Made by a program: the position numbers and the translations under genes
Shown: one piece after another, positions 41,327 to 50,715 of the stretch
How the letters are laid out: each line of letters opens with the position of its first letter
Numbering within the stretch: the first letter of the stretch is position 1
Assembly: GCF_003315205.1 (NCBI RefSeq)
Contig: NZ_QNRR01000001.1
Coordinates: 992,001-1,056,000 of the forward strand
From: Roseimicrobium gellanilyticum
Lineage (GTDB): Bacteria > Verrucomicrobiota > Verrucomicrobiia > Verrucomicrobiales > Verrucomicrobiaceae
DNA length: 64,000 nucleotides
Direction of reading: 5' to 3'
The notes under the pieces: generated by a model
The model's database searches: none
Told to the model about the DNA's origin: nothing
What the model saw: the letters and a program-made list of their open reading frames with translations, nothing else

Positions 41327-42022
41327 TCACTCCTGCCAGTCCGCTGCTGTGCCTGCGCTCTTGGACTTGCCCAGGCGGTTGCCTCGGCGGGCGTCGGCGA
41401 CGGCGAGCATGGTGGCTTCGCAGGCATCGGCGATGATGTCGAAGCGCTCGGTGGCGATCCATTCCTTCTTCAGCATCCAGGTGCCGCCCACGGCGATGAC
41501 GGGTTTGAAGGGGAGGTACTCCGAGAAGGTCTCCAGCGTGATGCCACCAGTGGGCATGAAGCGCATGTTGGGGAAAGGTCCATTGAGCGCCTTCAGTATC
41601 TTGATGCCGCCGCTGGCTTCAGCCGGGAAGAACTTCACGCACTCCAGGCCAAGATTGGCGGCGAGCATGACTTCCGTGGCGGTCGTGGCGCCGGGGATGA
41701 TAAGCACCTGTTTTGCCTGGCAGTGGCGCACGAGGTCGGCATCGATGCCCGGCGTGACGATGAATTTCGCCCCGGCGGCGATGGCCTCATCTGCTTGAGC
41801 CGGGGTGAGCACCGTGCCGGCACCCACGAGCAGCCCGTCCTTCGCAAAGGCGGCCATGCGTTTGAGAATCTCCAGGGCGGCAGGGGTGCGCAGGGTGATT
41901 TCCGCGCAGGGAAGGCCGCCGTCCAGCAGCGCATTGGCCAGAGGCTCAGCGTGGGACACGTTTTCCAGGATGACGGCGGGCACCACGCCCAGTTGCTCAA
42001 TACGAAGGAGATGCTCGTGCAT
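41327..42022 (-). CDS. eda: KDPG/KHG aldolase
   Basis: A 231-residue (beta/alpha)8 class I aldolase. CAEITLRTPAALE holds the catalytic Glu and the Arg of the phosphate site, and LECVKFFPAEASGG holds the Schiff-base Lys. GAGTVLTPAQADEAIAAGAKFIVTPG and FMPTGGI are further conserved segments. It splits 2-keto-3-deoxy-6-phosphogluconate to pyruvate and glyceraldehyde-3-phosphate in the Entner-Doudoroff and uronate pathways. The C-terminus carries about 20 extra basic residues. No kdgK or edd gene is next to it; it diverges from purC. Confidence 0.92.
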   Translation of the reverse strand: MHEHLLRIEQLGVVPAVILENVSHAEPLANALLDGGLPCAEITLRTPAALEILKRMAAFAKDGLLVGAGTVLTPAQADEAIAAGAKFIVTPGIDADLVRHCQAKQVLIIPGATTATEVMLAANLGLECVKFFPAEASGGIKILKALNGPFPNMRFMPTGGITLETFSEYLPFKPVIAVGGTWMLKKEWIATERFDIIADACEATMLAVADARRGNRLGKSKSAGTAADWQE

Positions 42023-42173
42023 GCGTGCACGCTAGCCAGTACGAGTGCGGGCCGCAATTCATGAATTCCCCAAGTCGCGTCCGTTCCCCCGGCCGTCAGC
42101 GAAGGGCGGAGGAAACTCCTTGCGCCCGGGGGCAATTTGTCTGAGTCATCCGGTCCTGTTTTCATTCCCGCAC

Positions 42174-43481
42174 ATGTCCCAGACCAGCCTCCCCTCCGTC
42201 CGCCCTTCCGAACTCGGCAAGCCCATCTACGTCGGCTCCGTGCAGCACCTGTATGCCGTGCCGGGACGTGATGACCTCATGGTCTGCGAAACGACGAACG
42301 CCGGCAGCGTATTCGATGTGGGCAGCATTTTCGACATCCCCGGCAGTGACGTCGCCCGCGCCACCTTCCGCCATGCGCTCTACACCCGCATGGGCAAGCC
42401 CGAGACCTGGGCCAAGGTGCGTGACGCCATCGTGGCCGACCCCGACCTGCCTGCCTACTTCAAGGAGGACATCCAGAAGGGACCGCTCGAAACGATGCTG
42501 CGCGAGGGCGCGAAGACCCACCACGTGGGTATGCTCGATGGAGACACGGGCGTGATTGCGACCGAGGGCATGCCCGCGAAGCCCAGCACCTACAACGTGG
42601 TCCGCCGCTTCCCGATCATGAAGCCGGTGCAAAAGACCTTCCTCGGCACCTACGTGTATGACTACGCCATGTTCCACCAGGCGGGCACCTATGTGATCCC
42701 GCTCGAGAGCATCGTACGCTTCGGCATCACCGGAGGCTCCTCCGTGCTGAAGAAGTACGGCAGCCTCACGGACTCCGGCAAGCGCGCCTATGAAGCCGAG
42801 CTCGGCCTCACCAAGCCCATGCAGGCCTGGCAGTTCCTCGAGAAGCCCATCTTTGACCTTACCAGCAAGCACGAGCCGGAAGACCGCAACGTCTCCAAGC
42901 AGGAAGCGCTGCTCATGAGCGGCCTGGAGGCAGAGGCCTTCGTCTCCGTGATCAAGATGACCATCCTTGGCGCTTGGGCCGTGCGTCAGCTCCTCGATGA
43001 AATCGGGCTGCTGCTCTGGGACATCAAGTGGGAGTTCGCCGTGGATAATGGCGACTTCTACTACGTGGACACCATCGATACCGACAGCTTCCGCGCCACC
43101 AGCTTCCTTGAGACGGACGGCAAGAAGCTTGTGCTGCACTACAACAAGCAGGCCATGCGCGACTACTACAAGATCGTGCACGCCGACTGGTTCAATGGCG
43201 TGAACGAAGCCAAGAAGGAAGCCAACAAGAGCGGCGTGCCCTTCAAGCAGGTACTCAAGGAAGGCCAGGCCGCCGGTAAGTGGCCAAACACCCCCGTGGT
43301 GGATCCCGAGTTCCTCGGCCTCCAGGCGAAGAAGATGGACCTCATCCGCCAGCACGTGCTCGGCGGCGGCGACACCGCCAAGGTGAAGGCCGCATTGAAG
43401 GACGTGGGCGTGGCCGAAGTCGAGTTCTACCGCGCGCGTGGTCTGTTCGATGAATATGCCAAGGCGAATGCGGTGGCGTAG
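42174..43481 (+). CDS. purC: SAICAR synthase, long form
   Basis: Four hundred and thirty-five residues from ATG 42174 (the open frame extends 43 codons upstream without support). LGKPIYVGSVQHLYAVPGRDDLMVCETTNAGSVFDVGSIF, read as its separate parts, has the ATP-binding N-lobe of SAICAR synthetases. IPLESIVRFGITGGSSVLKK gives the substrate-binding segment, and WDIKWEFAVDNGDFYYVDTI the metal/ATP segment. It joins aspartate to CAIR in purine synthesis. Typical bacterial PurC has about 240-300 residues; the longer form has insertions in the middle and a helical C-terminus. purL and purQ lie 10 kb away. A terminator follows at 43537. Confidence 0.9.
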   Translation: MSQTSLPSVRPSELGKPIYVGSVQHLYAVPGRDDLMVCETTNAGSVFDVGSIFDIPGSDVARATFRHALYTRMGKPETWAKVRDAIVADPDLPAYFKEDIQKGPLETMLREGAKTHHVGMLDGDTGVIATEGMPAKPSTYNVVRRFPIMKPVQKTFLGTYVYDYAMFHQAGTYVIPLESIVRFGITGGSSVLKKYGSLTDSGKRAYEAELGLTKPMQAWQFLEKPIFDLTSKHEPEDRNVSKQEALLMSGLEAEAFVSVIKMTILGAWAVRQLLDEIGLLLWDIKWEFAVDNGDFYYVDTIDTDSFRATSFLETDGKKLVLHYNKQAMRDYYKIVHADWFNGVNEAKKEANKSGVPFKQVLKEGQAAGKWPNTPVVDPEFLGLQAKKMDLIRQHVLGGGDTAKVKAALKDVGVAEVEFYRARGLFDEYAKANAVA

Positions 43482-43536
43482 TGGTGCAATGGTTGGCTTT
43501 TCGGACCGCTAATCTTCGCTAACGAACGCTAATTTG

Positions 43537-43563
43537 AGCGGGCTCCCGGTATGGGAGCCCGCT
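43537..43563 (+). terminator. Terminator after purC
   Basis: AGCGGGCTCCC-GGTAT-GGGAGCCCGCT is a perfect 11-bp stem with a 5-base loop, 55 bp past purC, followed by TTGTTTGG. Just upstream lies a short direct-repeat patch (variants of CGCTAA at 43508-43532). Confidence 0.8.
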
Positions 43564-43611
43564 TTGTTTGGGATGGATACGCTGCGTTGTGTTGTGGTAA
43601 AAAAATCCGGC

Positions 43612-43977
43612 ATGAACATGGAATACCATCGAGAACGTCTTCAATGGGCCTTACAAGCTCTGGCGCTGCCCGCGCAAGCACAGCGGCGGCTGTTTCCACC
43701 TGAGGTGTGTGTGCCAGACGAGCTGGTTCTAAATTTTGATGAGCATTGGCATCATGTCGATGATTTGGCGCAAGACCAGATGAATGCCTTGGTTCGCTTG
43801 GATGAGGTAATTAATCATTGGAGCGGTATTCAGCATCCTGATGTCTGGGAGGATGCGGCGCTGGACTCTCACCATGTTTGGTTTGAGTTCCGCGCATTGG
43901 CTCAAGAAGCTTTGAGGGCGTTCGATTGGCCCGTCGAGGAACCACCGCCTGATCCTGGAAAGATCTATGTAGTGTAA
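43612..43977 (+). CDS. Small hypothetical protein
   Basis: No family recognised. From ATG 43612 it has 121 residues; upstream in-frame starts at 43534 and 43573 lie in or right against the purC terminator. The protein is soluble, acidic and rich in Trp, His and Glu (NFDEHWHHVDDLAQDQMNAL; HHVWFEFRALAQEALRAFDW), probably helical, with no signal peptide. It converges on the SLC13 gene, 35 bp apart. Confidence 0.5.
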   Translation: MNMEYHRERLQWALQALALPAQAQRRLFPPEVCVPDELVLNFDEHWHHVDDLAQDQMNALVRLDEVINHWSGIQHPDVWEDAALDSHHVWFEFRALAQEALRAFDWPVEEPPPDPGKIYVV

Positions 43978-44012
43978 GCGCTCGGCAATACCATTCCTCG
44001 TGATTTGCCCTT

Positions 44013-45791
44013 TCACAACGGCCACACCCTCGGCACGAGCACAATCGCCACGACAAAGATGACCAGCGTGAGCGGCCCACCCACGCGGAGGTAGTCAAAG
44101 AACCGGTAACGCCCCGGCCCGTACACCATGAGGCACGCGGGCTCCAGGGGTGTGAGGTAGGAGCAGCTCGCGGCGACGGCGACCATCATGGAAAAGGTGC
44201 GGGGATTCACGCCGAGTTGCAGGGCGGTTTGAATGGCCACGGGTAACACCACCACGGCGGCGGCCTGGTTGGACATGGGTTGGGTGAGCAACACGGTGAG
44301 AACGAAGAAGGCGCTGAGCAGCCAGAATGGCCCGGCATGGCCCACCCAGTCCACGATGAGATCCGCGAGATACACGGCGGTACCGGTGTGCTCCATGGCG
44401 ACACCGAGGGAGAGCATGGAAGCCACGAGCACGAGGACTTTCCACTCCACGGCTTGGTAGGCCTCCTCAGAGCTGAGACATCGCGTGATGAACACAGCGA
44501 AGACACCCAGCATCACGGCCACGGGAAGCGTGACCAGCTTGAAGGTGGGCAACAGGATGACCAGTGCGAAGATGGCCATGGCCCAGGGGGCGTGTTTCAC
44601 TTTGGGGCGTTCTCCCTCCAGCATGCCGAGGATGCTGAAGATGCGCTGGTCACTCACACGAATCATTTGCTCTCGCCGGCCCTGGACGAGCAGGATGTCT
44701 CCCACCTTGATGGGGATGGTGCTCATCTTCTTGTGCATGGTCTCACCATGGCGACTGAGGCCCAGCACCTGCAGGTCGTAGCGCTCGCGGAATCCGGCGT
44801 TCTTCAGCGTGCGGCCAATCAATCGGGAACCGGGAAGCACCAGTACCTCGGCGAGTTCCTGTTCATCCGGCGTGATGGCGGGATCGGAGAGCTTCACATC
44901 CGCCTTGATGTCGATGCCGGGAATGTCCTTGATGCGTACGATGTCATCCGAACTGCCTTCCACGATGATGACATCACCACCGCGCAGCATGGAGCCGGCA
45001 CGTGGCTCATAGTATTCATCCTTGTTCCGAATGATGCGCACGAGCGTTAGCTCCATGTCGCGCCCGAGGCCGGACTTGGCCACGGTCTTGCCTGCGAGAG
45101 GGGAGTCATCGTGTATGAGAAGCTCGAAGAGGTAGGGGCGCACCACGAGCGTGGAATCTTCCTCCGAGGAGGCGCCAAAGCGGTCAGGTACCAGCTTCCT
45201 TCCCACGAAGATCATGTAGAGCACCCCGAGTGCCGCAATGGGCACACCCACCGGCGCCATTTCGAACATGCCCATGGGTGCCATCTTGTGCTGCTGCATG
45301 AGCCCACTCACCACGATGTTTGTGGACGTGCTGATGAGGGATACGGAACTGGACACGATGGACGCGAACGCCAGCGGCATGAGCAGCTTGCCCGGGCTGA
45401 TCTTCGCGCGCTTGGCGATGCCAAACACCACGGGAATGAAGAGAGCCGCCGCGGCAGTATTGCTCATGAAGGCGCTGAGCCCCGCCGCTGCGACGAGCAG
45501 CACAATGTACAACACCTTGGGATTGGTTCCCGAGTGTCGCAGGATGGTGCGCCCCAGCAAGTCCACCACACCCGTGCGCACCAAGGCCGCCGTCATGATG
45601 AGCAGGCCGAGGATGAGGATGAAAGTATCACTGCCGAAACCCGCAAATGCCCGATCCAAAGGCACGAGCCCCAGCAGCGTAAGGGAGAGTAAAAGTCCCA
45701 GCGCCACCACATCGGCAGAGATCCATTCAAAGGAGAAGAAGACCAGGGCCGTGGCCGTGAGCGCCAGCAGGATGGCAATGTCGGGAGTCAT
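44013..45791 (-). CDS. SLC13/DASS-family permease with two RCK-C (TrkA-C) domains
   Basis: Five hundred and ninety-two residues from ATG 45791. About five N-terminal spans include SAFMSNTAAAALFIPVVFG, with the conserved Ser-Asn-Thr of the family. A cytoplasmic insert holds two TrkA-C-like domains (LAGKTVAKSGLGRDMELTL and LIGRTLKNAGFRERYDLQVL). The C-terminal half adds further spans with LTQPMSNQAAAVVVLPVAIQ. The fold imports anions such as sulfate, dicarboxylates or phosphate with sodium. Bacterial members with RCK-C domains are often annotated as sulfate or citrate permeases, but the ligand cannot be read here. It diverges from the HIT gene. Confidence 0.85.
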   Translation of the reverse strand: MTPDIAILLALTATALVFFSFEWISADVVALGLLLSLTLLGLVPLDRAFAGFGSDTFILILGLLIMTAALVRTGVVDLLGRTILRHSGTNPKVLYIVLLVAAAGLSAFMSNTAAAALFIPVVFGIAKRAKISPGKLLMPLAFASIVSSSVSLISTSTNIVVSGLMQQHKMAPMGMFEMAPVGVPIAALGVLYMIFVGRKLVPDRFGASSEEDSTLVVRPYLFELLIHDDSPLAGKTVAKSGLGRDMELTLVRIIRNKDEYYEPRAGSMLRGGDVIIVEGSSDDIVRIKDIPGIDIKADVKLSDPAITPDEQELAEVLVLPGSRLIGRTLKNAGFRERYDLQVLGLSRHGETMHKKMSTIPIKVGDILLVQGRREQMIRVSDQRIFSILGMLEGERPKVKHAPWAMAIFALVILLPTFKLVTLPVAVMLGVFAVFITRCLSSEEAYQAVEWKVLVLVASMLSLGVAMEHTGTAVYLADLIVDWVGHAGPFWLLSAFFVLTVLLTQPMSNQAAAVVVLPVAIQTALQLGVNPRTFSMMVAVAASCSYLTPLEPACLMVYGPGRYRFFDYLRVGGPLTLVIFVVAIVLVPRVWPL

Positions 45792-45871
45792 CGGGAGTGG
45801 GAGCCGGTGAACGGTGGTGGTGTGTTGCCTTTGCAATGGAATCGCCAAACAGAGGCCGACCGGAGGAAAGA

Positions 45872-46282
45872 ATGTGCGAGTTTTGGTTCCGCCGCCCTAC
45901 GGATTCTGCTTGGATGCAGGTCGTGGATTTTTATTGCGACCAGGTGTTGAGCGGCAAGGTGTCGGTGCAGAAGCTCGTGGAGACCGAGCACGTGCTCGCC
46001 TTTCACCACACGCAGCCCTACTGGCCGGTGCACCTGGTGATCATTCCGAAGAAGCACATCGGCTCACTGGCCACCGTGGAAGGGAGTGACTTTCCCATCG
46101 TGGACGAGATGCTGCGTGTGGCTGCGGACCTTTGCCGGCAGGTGACAGGGGAGCATGGCGGCTGCCGTCTCTCCACGAACAGTGGCGACTACCAGTCCAC
46201 GAAGCACCTGCATTTCTACATTCACCACGGGGCGCGATTGAAAAATGAGGATGGTAGTCCGGCGACGGGTTCCCAATCCTAG
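45872..46282 (+). CDS. HIT-family (histidine triad) nucleotide hydrolase
   Basis: One hundred and thirty-six residues from ATG 45872, chosen because GGAGG lies six bases upstream. FHHTQPYWPVHLVIIPKKHI is the conserved core strand-helix of HIT proteins. KHLHFYIHHG is the histidine triad, with the last His region slightly changed from H-x-H-x-H-x-x. HIT proteins hydrolyse AMP-lysine, adenosine phosphoramidates or dinucleoside polyphosphates. It is followed 17 bp later by a zinc-ribbon hypothetical and may form a small operon with it. Confidence 0.85.
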   Translation: MCEFWFRRPTDSAWMQVVDFYCDQVLSGKVSVQKLVETEHVLAFHHTQPYWPVHLVIIPKKHIGSLATVEGSDFPIVDEMLRVAADLCRQVTGEHGGCRLSTNSGDYQSTKHLHFYIHHGARLKNEDGSPATGSQS

Positions 46283-46299
46283 AGCGCAATTCATATCGT

Positions 46300-46692
46300 A
46301 TGATTCTCCCTGGTGACATCAGTGCCGAAGCACACTTTGTCTTCAATGGTTTCCGCCATCTCCTGACAGAGACGGAAAGGCTTGCCTGGAAGAATCTCCA
46401 GGTACGCTTCAAGCAGCACCACTCGGACAATGATGCCACGAAGAAGGGGCTTGCGACCTGGCTGAACCATTCTCCCGAGGTGGATGCGTTGCTGGCAGAC
46501 GGCCCAGAGTCCTTTTATCGCCGTGTGATCCATCGACTCTACGAAGAACGCTGCGCCGACCTGAACCTGTGTCCGAAGTGTGGCGCTCTCTGCCGTACTC
46601 CCAAGGCCTGTCTTTGCCCCTCCTGCAACCACACTTGGTATCATACCCGCGTGGAGGCCAATGACTCTTCCGGAGCCCAACCTCCACCTTGA
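46300..46692 (+). CDS. Hypothetical protein with C-terminal zinc ribbon
   Basis: A 130-residue soluble protein, no family recognised. The first 85 residues are helical and charged (LLTETERLAWKNLQVRFKQH). The C-terminus has CPKCGALCRTPKACLCPSC, a likely zinc ribbon of two C-x2-C pairs. It probably binds nucleic acid or protein through the ribbon, which is inferred only from the motif. It is 17 bp after the HIT gene on the same strand. Confidence 0.6.
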   Translation: MILPGDISAEAHFVFNGFRHLLTETERLAWKNLQVRFKQHHSDNDATKKGLATWLNHSPEVDALLADGPESFYRRVIHRLYEERCADLNLCPKCGALCRTPKACLCPSCNHTWYHTRVEANDSSGAQPPP

Positions 46693-46766
46693 CACCACCC
46701 CTTCTTCGAGCACCCATATACCGTCGCCACCTTACGGCTTTTCCGCCCCACTCACCCCCACCTCCC

Positions 46767-47213
46767 TTGATCAAGACCTACGAAATTGCTGGCAAATTTG
46801 AGCACGAAGCCAATGCCGCCTCCCTGTTGTACGCACCTCCCGCGAAGCCGCTGACGTTTCGCAAGACGATGCGCTACATCTTTGATTATGAGGGGGATGA
46901 ATCCGCGCTGGATGCCTTCGTGAGCAAGGTGCTGGTGGATGCCATCAGCCAGGAGGAACATCATGACGGAACTCCGCTCTGGCCGAATGCGAACCTCATC
47001 CTCGACTACGGTATGAAGGGCGGTGCCTTGGACCTCGAGAAGGAGGCCATCCTCAGCTACTACCGCACGCTGTCCCAGCCTGCATTCACGCTGAAGAAGC
47101 TCACCCTCAAGACGCGCCTCTATGTGTTCGGCCAGGGTGCCGAACCCTCCATTTTTGTGCGGGATATCGTGAATCCGGCGATTCATACGCACGAAGTGCT
47201 GAAAGCCGCCTAG
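46767..47213 (+). CDS. Conserved-looking hypothetical protein, TTG start
   Basis: No known function. About 148 residues if it starts at TTG 46767 (then IKTYEIAGKFEHEANAASL). A TTG at 46689, overlapping the previous stop as TTGA, would add 26 low-complexity residues. The sequence has an even mix of helices and strands (MRYIFDYEGDESALDAFVSK; NANLILDYGMKGGALDLEKE), with no signal or membrane segment. It is close to the gene before it and may share its transcript. The start is the least certain part. Confidence 0.55.
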   Translation: MIKTYEIAGKFEHEANAASLLYAPPAKPLTFRKTMRYIFDYEGDESALDAFVSKVLVDAISQEEHHDGTPLWPNANLILDYGMKGGALDLEKEAILSYYRTLSQPAFTLKKLTLKTRLYVFGQGAEPSIFVRDIVNPAIHTHEVLKAA

Positions 47214-47261
47214 CCAGCCCGCGTTTTTTCCCGCCATACTTTGCTCAAGAGGCGGGTTCCT

Positions 47262-50200
47262 ATGAAACAGAACGGCTCCAGGAGGTTGCGGTTTCAGTCG
47301 TGTATGCGCAGCCGGTGGGTTGCGGTGCTGGTCGCGTCTGCCATGGCCGCGTGTGGTGCCGGGTCCTGGGTACAGGCGGGACCTTCCGTAGAGCACCGGC
47401 ACACCGGACGGGACATCATCCGGACCCAAGGCTGGTCTTCCGTGCCTTACTGGAGGCAGCTCCGGGAGCAGGCGGACAGTCTCATGGGCTGGGGGCTTTA
47501 TGAACGAGCGGCAACGGCTTACGGATTTGCCGACGCCGTGCTGATCCGACTCAAGGGGAAGTCCCATCCCGACACTTTGAGAAATCAGGTGGACCTTGCG
47601 GATGCGCTGCTTCGTCTGGGAAAACCCGATGGGGAAAAGAAGCTGCATGAGGCCTATGCGCTACAGCGCGAGCATCTGGAGAAGGATGATCCGGACATTC
47701 TCCGTACGTGCCATCTTCTTGCGAGTCTGTTGATTGCGCGGTGGAAACTTCCGGAAGCCGAGAAGGAGCTGAAGGCCATCATCGCCCTGCGGGCAAAGAG
47801 GCTTGGCCCGGGTCACTCGGATACCCTCACGAGCCGGGAGAACCTGGCCTACGTGTACACCATGATGCTCAACTATCAGGGGGCTGAGGAGCAGCTCAGG
47901 GTCATTCTCGCGGCGGACATGCTGACGTTTGGCCCGTTGTCACTCCAGACCTGTGCGACACGTGAGCGGTTGGGACATTGCTTCCAGAAGCAGAGCAAGT
48001 TCGACGAGGCGCTGGCGGAGTTCCGTGCGGTGATGATGATTGTCATGGATGAGTTCGGTCCCCGGCATCCGCTCACCTTCCGGGCCCAGCACCAGCTTGC
48101 GTCCATCATGTATGATCAGGGTAAGCATGAGCATGCGGAGCAGGACTTTCGCGATCTGGCCAAATCCCTTGAAGACTTCCTTGGGCCGGACAGTCCGGAG
48201 ATTCTTCCGTTCCGGGAGGGCATCGCGGACTGCCTGAGTGCACGAGGGAAGCTGGCGGAGGCGGAGCAGGTATTGCGGGATGCGGTGGAGCGCTGTGCCA
48301 AAGATCCGGGGGAGAGCTCACGGCTCATGCAGGATCTGCGGGCGAACCTCGCCCACATCCTGATGGAGGAGCGCAAGCTGGATGAAGCTGAGCGGCTCTT
48401 CAATGCCGCCCTGGATCAGAGGACCAAGGCATTGGGGACCAATCATCCCATCGTGCTGGACTCGGTGAATGACCTGGCTGCGTGCAAAATCGCCCGCGGT
48501 GACCTGCGTGGCGCGGAGCTTCACCTGCGCAATCTGGTGGATCTCCGTGAGGAGTTGCAGGGCCACAATCACCCAGCGACGTGGTTTTCCCGGATCTACC
48601 TTGCGGACGTGCTGAGGCAGAGCGGCAATGCGGTGGAGGCGCTTCCCCTCTTTGAAGGCGTATGGAGATACAATTCCGCGACCCTCGGTCCGCTGCATCC
48701 CTACACCTTGAAGGCCGTCAATAACGTGGCCATCACCCTGTTCCAAATGGGCAAGGTGGAGGAGTCCTTCAACATCCAGAGCAAGCTGTTGAAACAGCGT
48801 ATCCGCGTCATGGGTCCGGATCATCCGGACACATTGAAGAGCCGGATCAATCTCGCCTTCAACTATGCCGATGCCCGGAAGTATCAAGATGCGGAGCGCA
48901 ACTACATTGAGGCATTGCTGACTGCGGAGAAGACGCTGGGGGTGACGCATACGCTGACGCTGAAGTCCCTGCTGGGGTACGGTGAAATGCTGGCGTATGT
49001 CCGCAGGAGTTCTGAGGCGGAGACTGTTGCGCGACAGGGTATGCGCAGTACCACGGGTTTCAGCGAAGACGACATGGACGCCTTGCAATTCAAGTCGCTT
49101 CTGGGGCTCAGTCTGATTCTGCAAAATCGCGCCAAGGATGCAGAGGCCGTCGCTGCGGACTTTGATCTTTTGCTACAGCGGAGGCAGGGCATGATGGACT
49201 GGCACCAGCTCTCTCTGGCGAACATGGTGGTGTGGGTGAATCTGGCCAACGGAAAGCAGGCGGAGGCGCGGGATCTCCTGTCCCGGAACTTGACGCAGAT
49301 GCGAGCCATGGGTGCCAGCGAAACGGACGTGCCCTTTGTCCGCATGCGCTGCCTGGAGGCAGTGCTGCTGCATTTGACCGGCAATGACGAGGAGGAAGGC
49401 AAGGTGCTGGAAGCGCTGGAGCCTCGTCTGAAGGAGTTTTTCTATGATGACGAGCCCATTCGCCTCCTGTCGCAGAGCTTGAAGCGGAAGGGACCGCTGC
49501 CGATTCCTGCGCTCATGCATGCGGTGCAGTTTTCCCGCATCAAACCCCAGAACCAACTTTCAGAACAGCAGGAGAAGGCGGGCATCTTCTTCCCTCCGAA
49601 CACCTCCCTCGCGCAGAAGAGGCGTGTCTACGACGCCTTTGATGAAGCGCAGACCCTGGCTGACAGCAAGGAACACGAAAAGGCACTCGAGAAGTTTGCC
49701 ATCTACCTGAAGGTCGTCACCGAGGTGACCGGCGAGGGCACGGTGAGTTCCCTGAGTGGCCATCTTAGCCTGGCGCGGGAGGCCGTGCTTTGCAATCGCA
49801 TCGATGCCGCGCGTGAGCACACGAAACAAGCCGCCGAGGTGCTCAAGAAGCTCGGTGAAGATCAAGGTCGTGTCGTGCCACGCTTCCTGCAGAAGGTCGT
49901 GGCAGTGCAAACGGAGCGTGGCAATGTGCAGGCGGCCACCACCTTGGGAAATCTCTTGGTGGAGGCGAGTACGGCGGCGGTTGGTCCTGCGAACCACACC
50001 ACGCTTCATTTGGAGAACATCCTGCTGGAACTGAAGATCGTGGCCAACGCTCCCGATACGGGCGAAGCCCTTCAGGCACTCACCAAGCGGATGGCCGAGA
50101 AATACGGCGAGGAAGAAGGCAACACGCTGCTTCTGAAGGTGAAGCTTCTGCGCTGGTATCTGCAGAAGAATGATTTTCACGCTGCCCACACCCTGGCGTT

Positions 50201-50693
50201 CCGCATCGAAACACCGGTGAAGCGTCTTTTCGGGGAGTTCTCAGAGTCCGCCCTGTATGTGCGTGAAGGCATTGCCGCTGCTCTGGAAGGCCAGGGCCTG
50301 AGGAATCTCGCTGTCGCAGAAACCAAGATCATCCTGGCGGACAGCGAGCGTATTGCCGGAGCGGAAGCCGTGGCGACCGTGCTCACGCGTCACCGTCTTG
50401 CGCTCATGCATGCACGGGGTGGGCAGTGGGAGGAGGCCTTGCAGCTTCACTTGATCAACGAGAAAATTCTCAAGCACCCTGGCACAGAGAAGCATCCCGT
50501 GATGATCGAAGTACGGGCGAGCATGGCCCATGCCTATCTTTCACTCAATCGCAACATGGAGGCCTTCCAGGCTGCCAAACAGGCTCACGAAAGCGCCGTC
50601 GCCATCATGGGTAAAGACAGCCCCATGGCTCAGATGACAAAGACGATGCTGGATGCCGCGGGGATGAATGCCCTGGCCAACCCCCAGAGATAA
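47262..50693 (+). CDS. Large secreted kinesin-light-chain-type TPR protein
   Basis: About 1143 residues from ATG 47262; GAGGCGGG lies nearby as a possible ribosome site. An N-terminal signal peptide or anchor (WVAVLVASAMAACGAGSWVQA; the Cys may also be a lipobox) is followed by repeated 42-residue TPR units of the kinesin-light-chain kind. Their recurring signature is G-x-x-HP-x-TL, seen in GKSHPDTL, FGPRHPLTF, LGTNHPIVL, LGPLHPYTL and MGPDHPDTL. The second half has more degenerate TPR helices. Such proteins act as protein-interaction scaffolds, here probably in the periplasm. No partner is evident nearby. Confidence 0.8.
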   Translation: MKQNGSRRLRFQSCMRSRWVAVLVASAMAACGAGSWVQAGPSVEHRHTGRDIIRTQGWSSVPYWRQLREQADSLMGWGLYERAATAYGFADAVLIRLKGKSHPDTLRNQVDLADALLRLGKPDGEKKLHEAYALQREHLEKDDPDILRTCHLLASLLIARWKLPEAEKELKAIIALRAKRLGPGHSDTLTSRENLAYVYTMMLNYQGAEEQLRVILAADMLTFGPLSLQTCATRERLGHCFQKQSKFDEALAEFRAVMMIVMDEFGPRHPLTFRAQHQLASIMYDQGKHEHAEQDFRDLAKSLEDFLGPDSPEILPFREGIADCLSARGKLAEAEQVLRDAVERCAKDPGESSRLMQDLRANLAHILMEERKLDEAERLFNAALDQRTKALGTNHPIVLDSVNDLAACKIARGDLRGAELHLRNLVDLREELQGHNHPATWFSRIYLADVLRQSGNAVEALPLFEGVWRYNSATLGPLHPYTLKAVNNVAITLFQMGKVEESFNIQSKLLKQRIRVMGPDHPDTLKSRINLAFNYADARKYQDAERNYIEALLTAEKTLGVTHTLTLKSLLGYGEMLAYVRRSSEAETVARQGMRSTTGFSEDDMDALQFKSLLGLSLILQNRAKDAEAVAADFDLLLQRRQGMMDWHQLSLANMVVWVNLANGKQAEARDLLSRNLTQMRAMGASETDVPFVRMRCLEAVLLHLTGNDEEEGKVLEALEPRLKEFFYDDEPIRLLSQSLKRKGPLPIPALMHAVQFSRIKPQNQLSEQQEKAGIFFPPNTSLAQKRRVYDAFDEAQTLADSKEHEKALEKFAIYLKVVTEVTGEGTVSSLSGHLSLAREAVLCNRIDAAREHTKQAAEVLKKLGEDQGRVVPRFLQKVVAVQTERGNVQAATTLGNLLVEASTAAVGPANHTTLHLENILLELKIVANAPDTGEALQALTKRMAEKYGEEEGNTLLLKVKLLRWYLQKNDFHAAHTLAFRIETPVKRLFGEFSESALYVREGIAAALEGQGLRNLAVAETKIILADSERIAGAEAVATVLTRHRLALMHARGGQWEEALQLHLINEKILKHPGTEKHPVMIEVRASMAHAYLSLNRNMEAFQAAKQAHESAVAIMGKDSPMAQMTKTMLDAAGMNALANPQR

Positions 50694-50715
50694 GTGCTGA
50701 GTTGCTCAGCTTCCT